DNA from: Rhizoclosmatium globosum
Taxonomy: Eukaryota; Chytridiomycota; Chytridiomycetes; Chytridiales; Chytriomycetaceae
Assembly: GCA_002104985.1 (NCBI GenBank)
Contig: MCGO01000281.1
Location: 1-41,482, forward strand
Direction of reading: 5' to 3'
DNA: 41,482 nucleotides
Shown: piece by piece, positions 18,088-30,230 of the stretch
Layout: each line of letters starts with the position of its first letter
Numbering within the stretch: position 1 is the stretch's first letter
Translations under genes and position numbers: made by a program
Notes under the pieces: model-generated
Database searches by the model: none
What the model saw: only the letters and a program-made list of their open reading frames with translations
What the model was told of the DNA's origin: nothing

Positions 18088-19823
18088 ATGGCCGCCAACG
18101 ACTGCCGCACTGTTGGCAATGCCCTAGGCATCACCGTTGCCGATGACTGCTGCACCAGTGGAGCCAACGGACTTGTTCAATGTGCGAATGGACGAGTGAC
18201 AACACTGTGAGGAGATCAATTACAAGATGCCATCAGTAGCACGCACTAACCAACCCTAATCACATCCACCACACTACCAATCATCCACCAACTACAACTA
18301 CAAAACCATACAAATCAGTACTGCAGCTTGCACATCCTCCTCAGCATGGGCAAACAAGGCGTTCCCGTACCAGATTGGACAGCTGGCTGGTCTCAACTCG
18401 CTTTCCTTTGTCAACTGTGGCCTGACTGGCACTTTGCCCAACATTTGGGGCAACTTTTATCTTCAAGAGCTGCACTTGGAAGGCAACAAGCTCGGGGGTA
18501 CCCTGCCAGCCTCCTTTGGCCAGATGATATACATGAACTATCTGTGAGTATTGACGTACTTCTGTTGTACAGTCTAACTCACTCTTCTTTATTAGTTACA
18601 TCCAAGGCAACAGCTTTATGGGAGCACTGCCCGCGGGAATGGCAAACTGGAACAAGATCACAACAGCCCAGATTGACGGAAACTGCTTCACTGGAACATC
18701 GCCAAACACTCTCATTCCACTTGGCACACAACGCACTGGATGCACTGCGCCTACTGCTGGTGGTCTAGGTCCCGGGGGTGCAAATGCTCCACAACTTCCT
18801 GTCAAGACAACAGCCTCTCGCCCACCAGCTCCTCCAGGTGCAACTGCTGATCCAAATAACCCTGCTGCTACTCAAGATGCAAATGCCCCTGATCCAAATG
18901 CTTCTTCAACGGATGGCACTGATCCAAATCAACCACTTGCAACAGCCCCCATCGTCTCAGGAATTGCTCCTCCAACTGGGAAAGTTGTCCAACAAAACTC
19001 TATCCCAGGTGCTGTTCCCCCTCCCACTTCCACTTCCACTTCCTCCTCTTCGCCTTCATTCACGTCGAACGTTCCCTTGATTGCTGGCGTCGCAGGCGGC
19101 GCCGCAGCCCTTCTCCTCATCATTGGTTCCGTAATCTTCTTTGTTCGTCGCAAGAGCCAAGACAGACGTAAGGGCGATTTGGATATGTACGCCGACGACG
19201 ACGGATACTACCGCCGCGGTGATGATAATGAAGCTGGGCGATACAACGAAAAAGCTCGTATGAACGGTGTCAGCTCAAGAAACGGTGGAGGACGACCTGA
19301 AAAGGCCAATGAATCTAGAGAAAAGGCATCTCCATCCCCACGATATGGCGACAGACGTGACAACAACGGAGACAGAAGAGACGGTGAAAGAAGAGAAGAC
19401 CGTGGGAGACGAGACAATAATGATTCCTACGAAATGGCGGAAAAGAAGCGTGGAGCTGCTGGAGCTGCAAACACAGCTCGTAGTCCTGCAACCCGCGATC
19501 GTGACCGTGAACGTGACATCCGTAGTCCATCCAACAAAGACATGCGCAGCCCAGCTCGCCAGCCAGATGTTTCTGCCTCCAAAAAGAAGGGCCCAGCATC
19601 CCGTGACGATTCCCGTTCTCGTCCACGTGACCTTTCTCCTGACAGCCGTGGAGGCAGTTTCGATAGCGATGATAGTTTTGATGATCGTCGTAGAGGTGGT
19701 AACACGAATAACAACAAGGGACGTGATCAGAGCCGTTCGAGACGCGATGACCGCGACTACGATAGACGTGGAGATGCTGCTTCTGGGGGTAGACGCAATG
19801 ATGACCGCAGAAACAAGTATTAG
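18088..19823 (+). CDS. LRR single-pass membrane protein with charged cytoplasmic tail (LRR1)
   Basis: Exons 18088-18206, 18319-18543 and 18596-19823 join in frame to 523 residues. An N-terminal Cys cap (NDCRTVGNALG...DDCC) is followed by plant-type LRRs (CGLTGTLPNIWG, LHLEGNKLGGTLPASFG, IQGNSFMGALPAG). Next come a Pro/Ala/Thr linker, a transmembrane helix at about 273-297 (LIAGVAGGAAALLLIIGSVI), and a long tail dominated by Arg and Asp (RRDGERREDRGRRD). There is no kinase domain. It is probably a surface sensor or wall-contact protein (inference). No signal peptide is visible at this ATG, so a short upstream exon may be missing. Its exon phases match LRR2, so the pair arose by duplication. 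It lies between ABC1 and LRR2 on the same strand. Confidence 0.85.
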
Positions 19824-19874
19824 ATTATACATTTCCCATTTCTATTATCATGTATCTCCTTATTCCCAAGTAGC

Positions 19875-19880
19875 AATAAA
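19875..19880 (+). terminator. AATAAA poly(A) signal after LRR1
   Basis: AATAAA lies about 52 bp after the LRR1 stop at 19821-19823. Confidence 0.5.
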
Positions 19881-20073
19881 ATTCCATACTCATGACATTT
19901 AAGATAATTCTCATGTTCAAGATAATTCTACGACTGAATATGATGATTTCGTCCCATTGAAAAACATGGGCCTTATGATTCGTATCTTCTATTTATCTCT
20001 ATTTTCTTCGAGCGTTAATGAAACGTGATGGTACGAACCTGAGTGTCTCTAAAATTTTTCTAACTGAAAACAA

Positions 20074-21364
20074 ATGAGCACTGACTGTCAGACACTGGCT
20101 AGTGCCCTCGCTTATGCGGCAGTCCCCGTGAATGTCGAAACATGTTGTTCTGATCCATACCAACTGGTCAACTGTGATGCCAACGGAAACATCTACCAGC
20201 TGTAGGATCACATGCTTGCTCTCTTGCATCTCCTAATTGATTTCAATGGCAGGAACATGGCATGCACAGACAACTTTCTTTGGGCATCAAAGCCTTTTCC
20301 ATCAGGAATCTCCGGATTGCCATACTTGCAAACGATGTATGTGTTGTTTCATGATTTGATCTTTACACAAGCCTGACTAGTTTTCCCCCCTCAGTTTCAT
20401 GTCTGGATGTGCAATGACGGGAACCCTTCCAGACATTTTCGCGAGCTTGCCAAACCTCCTTGTTTTGGAAGTTGATGGAAACAGACTGACTGGATCGTTA
20501 CCGGCATCCTTGGGCTCTATTGGTCTCCGATGGGGTCAGTTCCAGAACAACTTGTTCACTGGATCCGTTCCAACCACATTTACTCAATATTTGAATGGTT
20601 TGCAATGCTCCGTTGACCGGCCTTGTCAGTATTGGTTTGAAGGTAACACTGGCTTGACTGGTGTACCATCAGGAACTCCTGCAAACTCTGTCTGGATTTA
20701 TTCCGATGCCGCTCCTCCAGCCTCGCCAGTTGGAGCTCAACCAATCGGTGTTTCTGCCGCTGCTCCTGTAGCTACAAACAACGCCGATGTCCAAACCGGT
20801 TCTGCCGCTACATCTGCCGCAACCTCAACCGCCGCTACTGCCGCCACAACGGCGGTAGCCGCAACCGCAATCGTAGCTGCAACTTCTAAAACAACTGCAA
20901 CTACAACTGCCACAGCGTCCTCAGACTCAGGTTTCTCTCTCACCGGAACCACTCTCTACGCTGTCATTGGTGGTGGAGCAGCCCTCCTTCTTATTATCAT
21001 CGGAATCGCAACCTGGTGTCTCTGCTTCCGCAAGAGAAAGAACGCAGCCGCAAACAGGGCCGTGAAAGATGGACGCTACGACACTTATACTGACAACTAC
21101 AACGGGGCTGGACGATACGACTCCTACAACGATGGCTACAAGAACGGCGGTGGAAAGTACGATTCTCAGTATGACGATCAAGGCCGTCCATACTCGGAAT
21201 ACGATGATCAAGGACGTCCTTACAGTGAGTACGACGACCAAGGACGACCGTACAGTGAGTACGATGATGGGCATGGCAATGGAGGCAACAGAGGGTACTC
21301 AGAGTATGATCAGGGAGGTTATGATGACAGACGTGGAAACAATGCTGGAGGTAAACGACGTTAA
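20074..21364 (+). CDS. LRR single-pass membrane protein with repeat tail (LRR2)
   Basis: Exons 20074-20201, 20253-20336 and 20395-21364 join in frame to 393 residues. It has a Cys cap (TDCQTLASALA...ETCC), LRRs (CAMTGTLPDIFASLPNLL, VDGNRLTGSLPASLG, NNLFTGSVPTTF), an Ala/Thr linker, and a transmembrane helix at about 256-281 (LYAVIGGGAALLLIIIGIA). The tail is Tyr/Asp/Gly-rich with three tandem YDDQGRPYSE repeats at about 330-362. It has the same domain plan and intron phases as LRR1, but a different tail chemistry. The ligand is unknown. As with LRR1, a signal peptide is not visible at the chosen start; a hydrophobic stretch upstream (ATG near 19976) did not splice cleanly in frame. Confidence 0.85.
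21170..21262 (+). repeat. 30-bp tandem repeats coding YDDQGRPYSE
   Basis: Three near-identical copies of about 30 bp (TACGATGATCAAGGACGTCC type) lie in the LRR2 cytoplasmic tail, with degenerate extensions on both sides. All differences keep the frame. Confidence 0.8.
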
Positions 21365-21579
21365 TTGCGTACCATGCAAGAAGGAGAAATAGGGCTGGTC
21401 CCATAATTGTAATTCATATTCTGTTAGATTAAAGCTATATTCTTTTAACCAAATCAAAATATTTTAATTGCTTACGTTCTATCATTATGAAGTGTACAGT
21501 TTTTTTATTGGGATGGGATTCTCATGATTCTCGAGGTGATTTGCGGATTCTCTCCACAAGAAGTACTGAAACGCAGCAG

Positions 21580-24500
21580 ATGACTTCCTATGATTTGACC
21601 AAGATTTTACTTCCTGGAAACTGTTATGTGTCCCAATACTCCATCGGATATCCAATCACGGATTATGGGTATTCTTGTGCGCCACATTTCTATTGCCCAA
21701 ATTCCACAGCCTCCGTCGTGAAATCTCTTCCACAACTTTGCACTCCAACAGCAGACTGCGTTGCGACGCGCCTCAAGTCAAAACCGTGTACAGTTAAGTT
21801 AATTTGTACCAGATTAACGCAACCCCTGACATAATATGCTGATACAAATTCAAAACATAGCCCCAAGGCCCATATGAGCCTCAACTCTGTCCAGCAGGAT
21901 CATACTGTCCTGATCCAACAACGCTTCTCAACTGTCCAAGTGGCTATTACTGCCCTGTTGGAACCGTTACCCCAATCGCGTGCCCGCCTCTGTCCAACTG
22001 TCCAGAATCCACCATCGCCCCAACTTACTTTGGTGGCATCGTGATTTGTGCGATTGTCGACATCATTCTAGTACTGTGTTACTTTGGAATCAAGTATGAT
22101 TGGATTAACAAGATACAAAGCAACCAAAAAACGCGACTTTCAAACACAACTCGAAAAAAGGTTGAACAAGAAAAAGCAGAAAACGACCCTGAACAAGGTC
22201 TTAGCGAGGTGACAGCGGACGAAGAGCGGCGTAGAAGTGAGAGTGTAAATCCTTTGACTTGTTTGGGAAGACCCAGTGTGGTCGATGCTAAAGTCCCTGT
22301 GACTGGAAGTATGGAGGAGTTGTCTGGGTTTATTGGTGGATTTAGAACAGCTTTGGAGGGAAAAGAAGATGTTTTCATTGATTTCAAGTTTGAAAATCTT
22401 GGTTTGAAGTTGAAGGAAGGGAAGACAATCCTTAAAGGCGTCAATGGTTCGATTCGGAGCAAGCGTTTGACGGTGAGATCGTGAAGATATTCTTATTTAC
22501 CTCTACTGATGCATATAACCAGGCAATTATGGGGCCCTCTGGTTGCGGAAGTGAGTTTCGCGACTTTCACCGTTTTCCAACTAATTCACGCAAAAATAAA
22601 CAGAGACTACATTCATGAGTGTATTAATGGGAAAAGTTGCTCGCACTTCAGGGACGTTGCTGATCAATGAAGAAGAATGCGAAATGTGAGTTCTTTGATG
22701 TTACGAACCACCAAATGTTAATTTGATGGATGAAAAAAAAGGTCCAAATACAAGAAGATAATTGGTTATGTCCCGCAAGAAGATATTATGCTTCGAGAAC
22801 TTACGGTTCGGGAGAACATTTTTCATTCTGCTCGAACAAGACTTCCCAAGACGTGGACCGCTGCTCAAGTCAACAAATATGTCGATGATGTACTCGATGT
22901 TTTGAAGTATGGTTTTGTAAGATCATAGATTCCGACTTATACCTTCTAACTAGCTTATCTCACGTCCAACACTCTCTCATCGGTTCAGAGACAGAGCGAG
23001 GTGTGTCGGGTGGACAAAGGAAGAGAGTAAATATTGGAATGGAACTTGGAGGAGGTGAAATCACTTTCTTCTGGTTCTCTGTCGGATTCTAATCTTAAAA
23101 AAGTCCCGATTGCCTTGTTTCTCGATGAGCCAACCAGTGGGTGAGTCATTCATAATCCAATTTTTTCGCTCTTGCTAATAAATGATCTTAGTCTTGACTC
23201 AACGTCATCCTTAAAAGTCGCTGAAATCCTTCGTAAAATCGCATCGCTCGGTTTGACGATTGTGGCCGTCATCCACCAGCCTCGATACGAAATCTTCCAG
23301 CAATTCAATGATATTCTCATGCTTGTACCAGGAGGGAAAACAGCCTACATTGGACCCACCGCCTTCGTCGTCGCCTACTTCAAGGAACTAGGCTACTTTT
23401 TCGACGCGCTTGCAAATCCTGCTGACATATTGATGGATATTCTCAGCGGAAAGGGAATTAACCAAAAAGGAGACGAAATCACACCCGACGGTCTCGTTGA
23501 CAGATGGGAATCGTTTGGACAAGCATGGGTTGACGAAAAAGTCGAAGCTGATACGGAAAATCAAAATGCACGCTCTGCCGAAGAATGTGCAGCATCAACA
23601 AAGGACTTGGAGCTTATTGTCAAAAATCGCGGAGCTCCTATATGGACTCAAATCGGACTTTGTCACAATCGTTACATTGTTCAGCAATACCGTCAGGCTG
23701 GAAGCTTGGTGATTGAAATTGGAGTCGCTTCTCTTGCGGGCTTATTGGTAAGTTTTCAATCTTCGACAATAATGTGTGATTAACAATAGCTCATAGATGG
23801 GGATTGCAATTATGGGTCAGAAGGGCCAGATTTTTAAAGGAGTGTATGTTGACCCGTATTCAGGCCTCACGCCGTCAACTGTCTTGTGGTTGATTCCTCA
23901 GCTCGGTAACTTCAAAGAGGGTGATGTCATAAACACTAACACATTGAAAGGTTTACTCGTCGGTATGGCGTGTGGGCTTGCCGGAGCTCCAGCTGGCGTG
24001 AAAGTGTTTGCAGAGGAGCAGTCAGTATACTGGCGCGAAGCGGCGAATGGTCATGACAAGCTTGGTTACTTTACAGGAAAAGCAATAGCGTCAATTTATC
24101 GTTTCATATTGAGTTCTCTGCATTTTGCATCTATTTTCGTATTGCTCGGAAAACCTGCATCTTCATTTGGTTTTGTCTACGCTGTCATTATGCTACAATT
24201 CTGGAGTGTTTATGGTATGGCCATGCTTATTAGTATGATTGTTCGCAGAGAAGATTCTGCCCTACTTGCCGTAGTTGTATGTTTATTTTGCGCCGTGTTT
24301 TGTGGATGTAAGTGCAACGTTATCTGAGATTCATTTGTCTTACTCTTCAGTCTAGATGGCCCAACAATCAAGGATAGCTATTCGATGGGAATCACATTTC
24401 TTTTTGCAATTTCGTACAATCGTTGGGCTATCGAGGCTTGGTTTTCTCAAGAGCTGAGCCTTTTTCAGGATATCTATCAAATAGGGGCGGCCGCAGAAAA

Positions 24501-24621
24501 TTACGGATACGTGTTAGGCAAAGAAGCTATGAACCTCGGCTTATGTTTTTTTATTGGTTTAGTTCTCAGAATGATAGCGTTTGCACTGATGGTTCTTTTG
24601 CACCGGGACAAGCAAAAGTAG
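21580..24621 (+). CDS. ABCG-type half transporter with Cys-rich head (ABC2)
   Basis: Eleven exons: 21580-21792, 21861-22472, 22523-22550, 22604-22685, 22742-22906, 22954-23054, 23104-23140, 23192-23747, 23797-23905, 23951-24307, 24356-24621. These join in frame to 841 residues. All ten introns sit at the same codon positions as in ABC1 and ABC3. It carries the Cys-rich head (CPAGSYCPDPT, CPSGYYCPVGT), a TM segment, Walker A GPSGCGKTT, signature VSGGQRKR, Walker B ALFLDEPTSG and the ABC2 membrane domain. Its cytoplasmic linker before the NBD is 25 residues longer than in ABC1. An in-frame ATG upstream (21487) exists, but paralogue alignment favours MTSYDL at 21580. The transported molecule is unknown. 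Confidence 0.93.
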
Positions 24622-25014
24622 ACAATCAGTAGATTTCTTAATAATTATTTCACTTTGCTTTCTATAAATATAGAGGCACTTTAGAACAATTAAAATACGT
24701 CTATGTTCCCAAATACTCCACTGCCTCAGGAATCCAGATGACCTCATTCTACAAATTCAATAAAATAACAGAAAAGGAGTAATTTACGCTCAGCAAGGCA
24801 GTGATGGAATCAGTAACTTTGGGATTTTGTAAACAAGAAGAACTAAATAAGTTTACAATTTGTGGAAACTGCCCAATATTGCTCCGGTTCCAGACCTTTG
24901 AGGATTGTTTGTATTCGTCAACAGGCTATCAGGTAATTGGTCAACTGAAAGGGCCCTTCCAGTGACAATTCTTTGCTCACAACAATACCAACCAGAAAAA
25001 AAGGCCCTAATTGA
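24622..25014 (+). other. Intergenic gap ABC2-ABC3
   Basis: 393 bp, A/T-rich, holding the ABC2 3' end and ABC3 promoter. I see no gene or repeat in it. Confidence 0.5.
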
Positions 25015-28000
25015 ATGTCCTACGACCTCACACAGATTCTCCTACCAGGGAATTGCTACGCGTCAACGTATACAATTGGGTATCCGGTCACAGACTATGG
25101 ATATTCTTGTGCCCCACATTTCTATTGTCCAAACTCCACTTCAACCATCGTAAAATCTCTGCCGCAAATATGTTCCCCCACAGCAGACTGCATCGCGACT
25201 CGTTTGAATTCGAAACCGTGCACGGTTGAGTTCAAGTTCCTTTTGGTTTGACAGGGATCTAAATTCGTCATTCACAGCCCCAAGGCCCATATGAGCCTCA
25301 AGCCTGCCCAGCAGGATATTACTGTCCCACTGTCAAGACTATGTTTCAGTGTCCTAGCGGATATTACTGTCCGATCGGAACCATAACCCCGCGATCTTGT
25401 CCGACGATGAGTACCTGCACGGCGGGATCCGTCGTGCCAACTTACTATGGCGGAATCATCATCTGCTTCATCGTCGACATTGTTTTAGCGATCGCATACT
25501 TTGGAATCAAATACGGCGGATGGCTCGGGAAAGTGCAAGACGCGACAAACAAACGTAAGACTAAACAAAATGAAAAACGGATCCAAATCGAAGACGCAGA
25601 AAAGGGACTTCCGGTGCCAGACGAAGAACGAGGCCGAGAAAGAAGCCCAAGTGTCCAACCTGTCAATGTCTTGGGCAGGCCCAGCATCGGAGAAATTCAA
25701 CTGGCACCGGCGGGAAGTATGGGAGACCTTTCAGGATTTATTGGCGGATTTAGAACGGCTTTGGAAGGGAAAGAAGATGTGTTTATTGACTTCAAGTTTG
25801 AAAACCTTGGATTGAAGCTCAAGGAAGGAAAAACTATCCTGAAAGGCGTGAACGGCTCCATTCGAAGCAAGAGGTTAACTGTAAGTTTTTATTAAATAAT
25901 GTGTTTTTCTAATCCGATTGTATCAGGCGATCATGGGGCCATCCGGATGCGGAAGTAAGTTCATTCAGGACTCCCCCAGGACAGTTCCAACTCATTCTTG
26001 ATCAATAGAAACGACATTCATGAGTGTATTGATGGGAAAAGTTGCTCGTACATCTGGAACGTTGTTAATCAACGAAGAAGAATGCGAAATGTGAGCATTA
26101 TAGACTAGAGTGATTTCTATTTTGACCAACGATTGAAAACAGGTCTAAATACAAGAAAATCATTGGTTATGTCCCTCAAGAAGATATCATGCTTCGGGAG
26201 CTCACAGTCCGAGAGAATATTTATCATTCTGCGCGAACAAGACTTCCCAAGACGTGGACCGCTTCTCAAGTCCACAAATACGTTGATGATGTACTCGATG
26301 TTTTGAAGTGAGAACATATGCGTGATGGACCCGATAAACACTCATACTGATTTTCATTGCTTAGCTTATCCCATGTCCAACACTCTCTCATCGGTTCAGA
26401 GACAGAGCGAGGTGTATCCGGTGGACAAAGAAAAAGAGTCAACATCGGTATGGAACTTGGAGGAGGTGAGAGGATTCGTTCATGGATTCCAATTGTACTG
26501 ACTGATTGCAGTGCCTATCGCCTTGTTCCTTGATGAGCCAACCAGTGGGTAAGTTATATAAGATGTTTTTATATCTCTTGCTAATATGGTCTTAGTCTTG
26601 ACTCAACTTCATCATTAAAAGTCGCTGAAATCCTTCGCAAAATTGCATCTCTCGGATTAACAATCGTGGCCGTCATCCACCAGCCTCGATACGAAATCTT
26701 CCAGCAATTCAATGATATTCTCATGCTTGTACCAGGAGGAAAAACCGCCTACATCGGACCCACCGCCTTCGTCGTCGCCTACTTCAAGGAACTAGGCTAC
26801 TTTTTCGACGCGCTTGCAAATCCTGCCGACATCTTGATGGATATTCTCAGCGGAAAGGGAATCAACCAAAAGGGGACGAAATCTCGCCCGACGGACTCGT
26901 TGACAGATGGGAATCGTTTGGACAAGCATGGGTTGACCAGAAAGTCGCAGCTGATCATGAGAACCAGAAGGGACACTCAGTGGAAGAGAGTCTTGCTTCT
27001 ACAAAGGACTTGGAACTTATTGTTCAGAATCGCGGAGCTCCATTGTTGACACAAATCGGGCTTTGTCATAACCGGTACCTAATCCAGCAGTATCGCCGTG
27101 CAGGAAGTTTGGTGATTGAGATTGGAGTAGCCTCTCTTGCTGGTTTGCTCGTGAGTCTTCTTTCTCAGCCTTTGCTTAAAGTAACGATTTAAATCGTGAA
27201 TAATTAGATGGGAATCGCGATTATGGGACAAAACGGACAAATCTTTCAAGGAGTGTTTGTTGATCCATATTCAGGCTTGACGCCATCAACTGTTGAATGG
27301 TTGATTCCACAGCTTGGTATGTGATACTTAATTTTCTTGTTCGAGACTGACAGAAAGATTTCGATAGGTCTCTTGGTTGGAATGGCATGTGGTCTCGCCG
27401 GTGCTCCTGCAGGTGTGAAAGTGTTTGCCGAAGAACAGACTGTCTATTGGAGAGAAGCTGCGAATGGACACAGCAAGCTGGGTTACTTTATCGGAAAGGC
27501 AATTTCGTCCATCTACCGCTTTATTTTGAGCTCGCTACATTTCACTGCAATTTTCGTCGTGTTGGGTCTGCCATCTGCATCTTTTGGATTCATTTACGCT
27601 GTCATTATGTTACAGTTTTGGAGTGTTTATGGAACTGCCATGATTGTGAGTATGACCGTTAGACGTGAGGATTCGGCGTTGCTTGCTGTCGTTGTTTGTT
27701 TGTTCTGTGCCGTGTTTTGTGGATGTAAGTTCCGATTTGATTTATTGGACCGAAGCTAACTCGTGTAATGCAGATGGTCCAACTATTAAGGATAGTTACT
27801 CTATGGGTATCACCTTCCTCTTTGCGATTTCTTACAATCGTTGGGCTATCGAAGCTTGGTATTCACAGGAACTCAACGTATTCCAGGATGTGTATCAAAT
27901 CTCAGCCGCTGCTGGTCGTTTTGGATACGTGTTGAACAAAGAGTCCATGAACTTGGGTCTTTGCTTTGTAATTGGATTGGTGTTGAGAATTATTGCGTTT

Positions 28001-28039
28001 GCATTGATGGTTTTGTTGCATCGCGACAAGCAAAAGTAG
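25015..28039 (+). pseudogene. ABCG-type half transporter (ABC3) with a single-base frameshift
   Basis: Eleven exons at the paralogue positions: 25015-25224, 25278-25880, 25927-25954, 26009-26090, 26143-26307, 26365-26465, 26512-26548, 26596-27150, 27208-27316, 27368-27724, 27774-28039. It has all the same motifs as ABC1 and ABC2 (Walker A, YVPQEDIMLREL Q-loop, VSGGQRKR, ALFLDEPTSG). Exon 8 is one base short: at 26867-26876 (CCAAAAGGGG) the frame slips after GKGINQKG. The paralogues continue DEI.PDG there, and ABC3 does so only in another frame. Read literally, the protein ends before its main membrane domain; with one more base it would be 837 residues. Everything downstream is well conserved, so this is either a very young pseudogene or a sequence error. 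Confidence 0.85.
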
Positions 28040-28097
28040 ATAACTTTACTAGATAGGTTAGGTGGAGAGAACTGGTGTTTTGTGATATTTTACTTCG

Positions 28098-28103
28098 AAT
28101 AAA
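28098..28103 (+). terminator. AATAAA poly(A) signal after ABC3
   Basis: AATAAA lies about 60 bp after the ABC3 stop, in the 242-bp convergent gap with the lectin gene. Confidence 0.45.
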
Positions 28104-28281
28104 TTAGAGCTTTCTTTGAAGACTCCGCTATTCATACGCTAACACAAACGAAAGGTTAAGTAACAAAAACTATACAGAATCGAACTATTATTATTCTTGG
28201 AAAGTGTCGAAAAAGAAACAAAGGGATAACCGAATCATCCAAACAAACTCAAATCACATCATCAACATCATACCACCTCCT

Positions 28282-29924
28282 TCAAAACCTTTTTTGATAT
28301 GACTTTGGCGTCTGCACCTTGACCCGCTTCCACGCAACAAGCCCTGCAACACCCACAACACAAACACCAAACACACCAACAACCCACATCCCAAACCTTT
28401 CCAAAAACCCACGGTCTCCCGAGAAACTCCCGTTCCTCATCGATGTTCCGGAATCTTTTCGGATCTTGCGACTGTCTTTGGACGACGCGGCCGCCGCAGA
28501 GTCTTTACTGGATCCCGGAGGCGTATGTGGCATGCCTGAGGTAGTAACACGGAGGATATTGTGGTTGTCGAATGCGGCGCCGGTGTGGGCTGTGAAACCG
28601 AGGTATCCAAAGGATGGAAGTGTTACGCCAGAGATTTGTGTGCACAGTTCCCACTTGTTTTCGCCCTTGACGTTGAGGAACACCTAGTTTTGATGAATTA
28701 AGGGGTTGTTGGATTAGTCCCAAAATGAGTATTGATGGATTCAAGATAACGGGTTTACCTTAAGGCTCTCACCAGCAAGGTACTCAACACGAGCAACAGT
28801 TCTCCAGTCACGGTTTCGAAAGTCGTAGGCGGGACAACCACCTGCTTCCCCGCTCTTTCCGTCTGTTTTGAAGTCGTATCCTTTGACACCGTCGCCGAGT
28901 TGGACAGTCACGTAAGGGAACAGGAAATCGTGTTTTCCATTTTTGAATGTGTCGAAAAAGACGCCGAGTCCTTCTGTGTGGTCTTGGTTTCCAAAGACGG
29001 GACCAGATTGTTGTTTTGTTTTTGTGTCTATGTGAGTGTGTTATTTTACGTGGGGTTATTGTGGGAAGTTGAAATGGAGTTACTTACACCAGAATGCAAA
29101 GCCGTCGCCGTGGAAGTAGCCCGATCTGCCATGAACTACAAAATCGATATCAATGGACCAGGCATTCGATGCGAGTTGCTGGTTTAACAGTTAATTATAT
29201 TGAAGCTGGGGGTTGGTTTGGTGGAGATTGAGTGGTTGAGACTGTGGGGGTTCACTTTTAAACGCATCTTCTGACGAAGAACAGTTTTATCCTTTCTGTG
29301 CGTTCTTTGTTTGTAAACTAGTTGAATTCGACATACGGTCTGTTCCTTTAAACTCCAGTCTTCATTCTCATAATTCAGCCCATTTGACTCTAGTTCACAA
29401 GTCATAGGCAAGTAAACAATTTCGAATTTGTTGACGAAGGCATTGAGTGATGTTGACTGGGCGGGACTCGGGCATCACCAACTCCGACTGAGCGACGACA
29501 ACACAACTGCACGTCAAAGTATTTTGCAGAATTGACAACACACCTGACGAGACCATAGCCATCCAGCCTGGTTAGGAATCTCACGGGTCAAAGAGATTGT
29601 CTGTGAATTAATGTCAACAACGGTGTCCCCACCAAAGTCCCAGTATCTGTTGTTGAAAGGAGGAAGATCTGTGGTGAGTTTGAGATTGAGTTAGTTGATT
29701 GAGATTAAGTAAGCAAACAGAATACCAATAAAAGGCCATTCGATAGAATATGACTTGAGAGGGAACGAGTTGTTTGGAGGCGGGAGGACACTCTGGTGGG
29801 TCAATTGCATTCTTTCTCTTGTTTCTGAGTGAGATTCAAAAACAGGAATCGGACAAAAGAAAGAAATGACGAGTTTGGAAGCCGAGCGGGTTTGTCCACA
29901 TTCTTCCTTCTCCTTTGAGACCAC
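28282..29924 (-). CDS. L-type (legume-like) lectin, VIP36/ERGIC-53 family
   Basis: Minus-strand exons in order: 29924-29726, 29668-29544, 29178-29088, 29027-28759, 28683-28282. These join in frame to 361 residues. Family hallmarks: SVLPP, then IEWPFID-LPPFNNRYWDFGGDTVV, LTREIPNQAGWLWSRQ, FVVHGRSGYFHGDGFAFWYT, GPVFGNQDHTEGLGVFFDTF, GGCPAYDFRNRDWRTVARVEY, and FGYLGFTAHTGAAFDNHNI. A transmembrane helix (WVVGVFGVCVVGVAGLVAW) precedes a short tail ending QKRF, like the KRFY tail of VIP36. The family shuttles glycoproteins between ER and Golgi, binding high-mannose glycans with Ca2+. The first exon is the least certain part: the chosen ATG does not give a clear signal peptide. One intron (29179-29543) is unusually long for this locus. 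Confidence 0.88.
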
Positions 29925-30230
29925 CCACTAATCCAACTAATAATCTAATCAAACAAGGCCTGGGTCAGACAAGTGCATTCAGTATTTGACAAGTTGCTCA
30001 AGGCATCAAGGTGAGACTTGTTAGGCAGTCTAAGCACCAAAGCATTCTTAACCTATTCTCTTCTCCTATTCAATCCTGATTCCTATGCACCTACCTATTA
30101 TCTATATATACTATAGACCAGATGCCAAAAGTCTCTCGTCTCTCGTGACACTTTCCGTCATCGGCCGTTCTTCACCTGTTTGTTACCCATTTGTTACTTT
30201 ATTCCATCTACTTTCTTGACCTAACTTCAA
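29925..30230. promoter_or_regulatory. Divergent promoter region, lectin / BIR gene
   Basis: This is the gap between the minus-strand lectin and the plus-strand BIR gene. CTATATATACTATAG at about 30102-30116 contains a strong TATA-like run pointing at the BIR gene; an ATG follows at 30122, but its frame did not splice cleanly into the BIR exon. No other gene seen. Confidence 0.5.
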
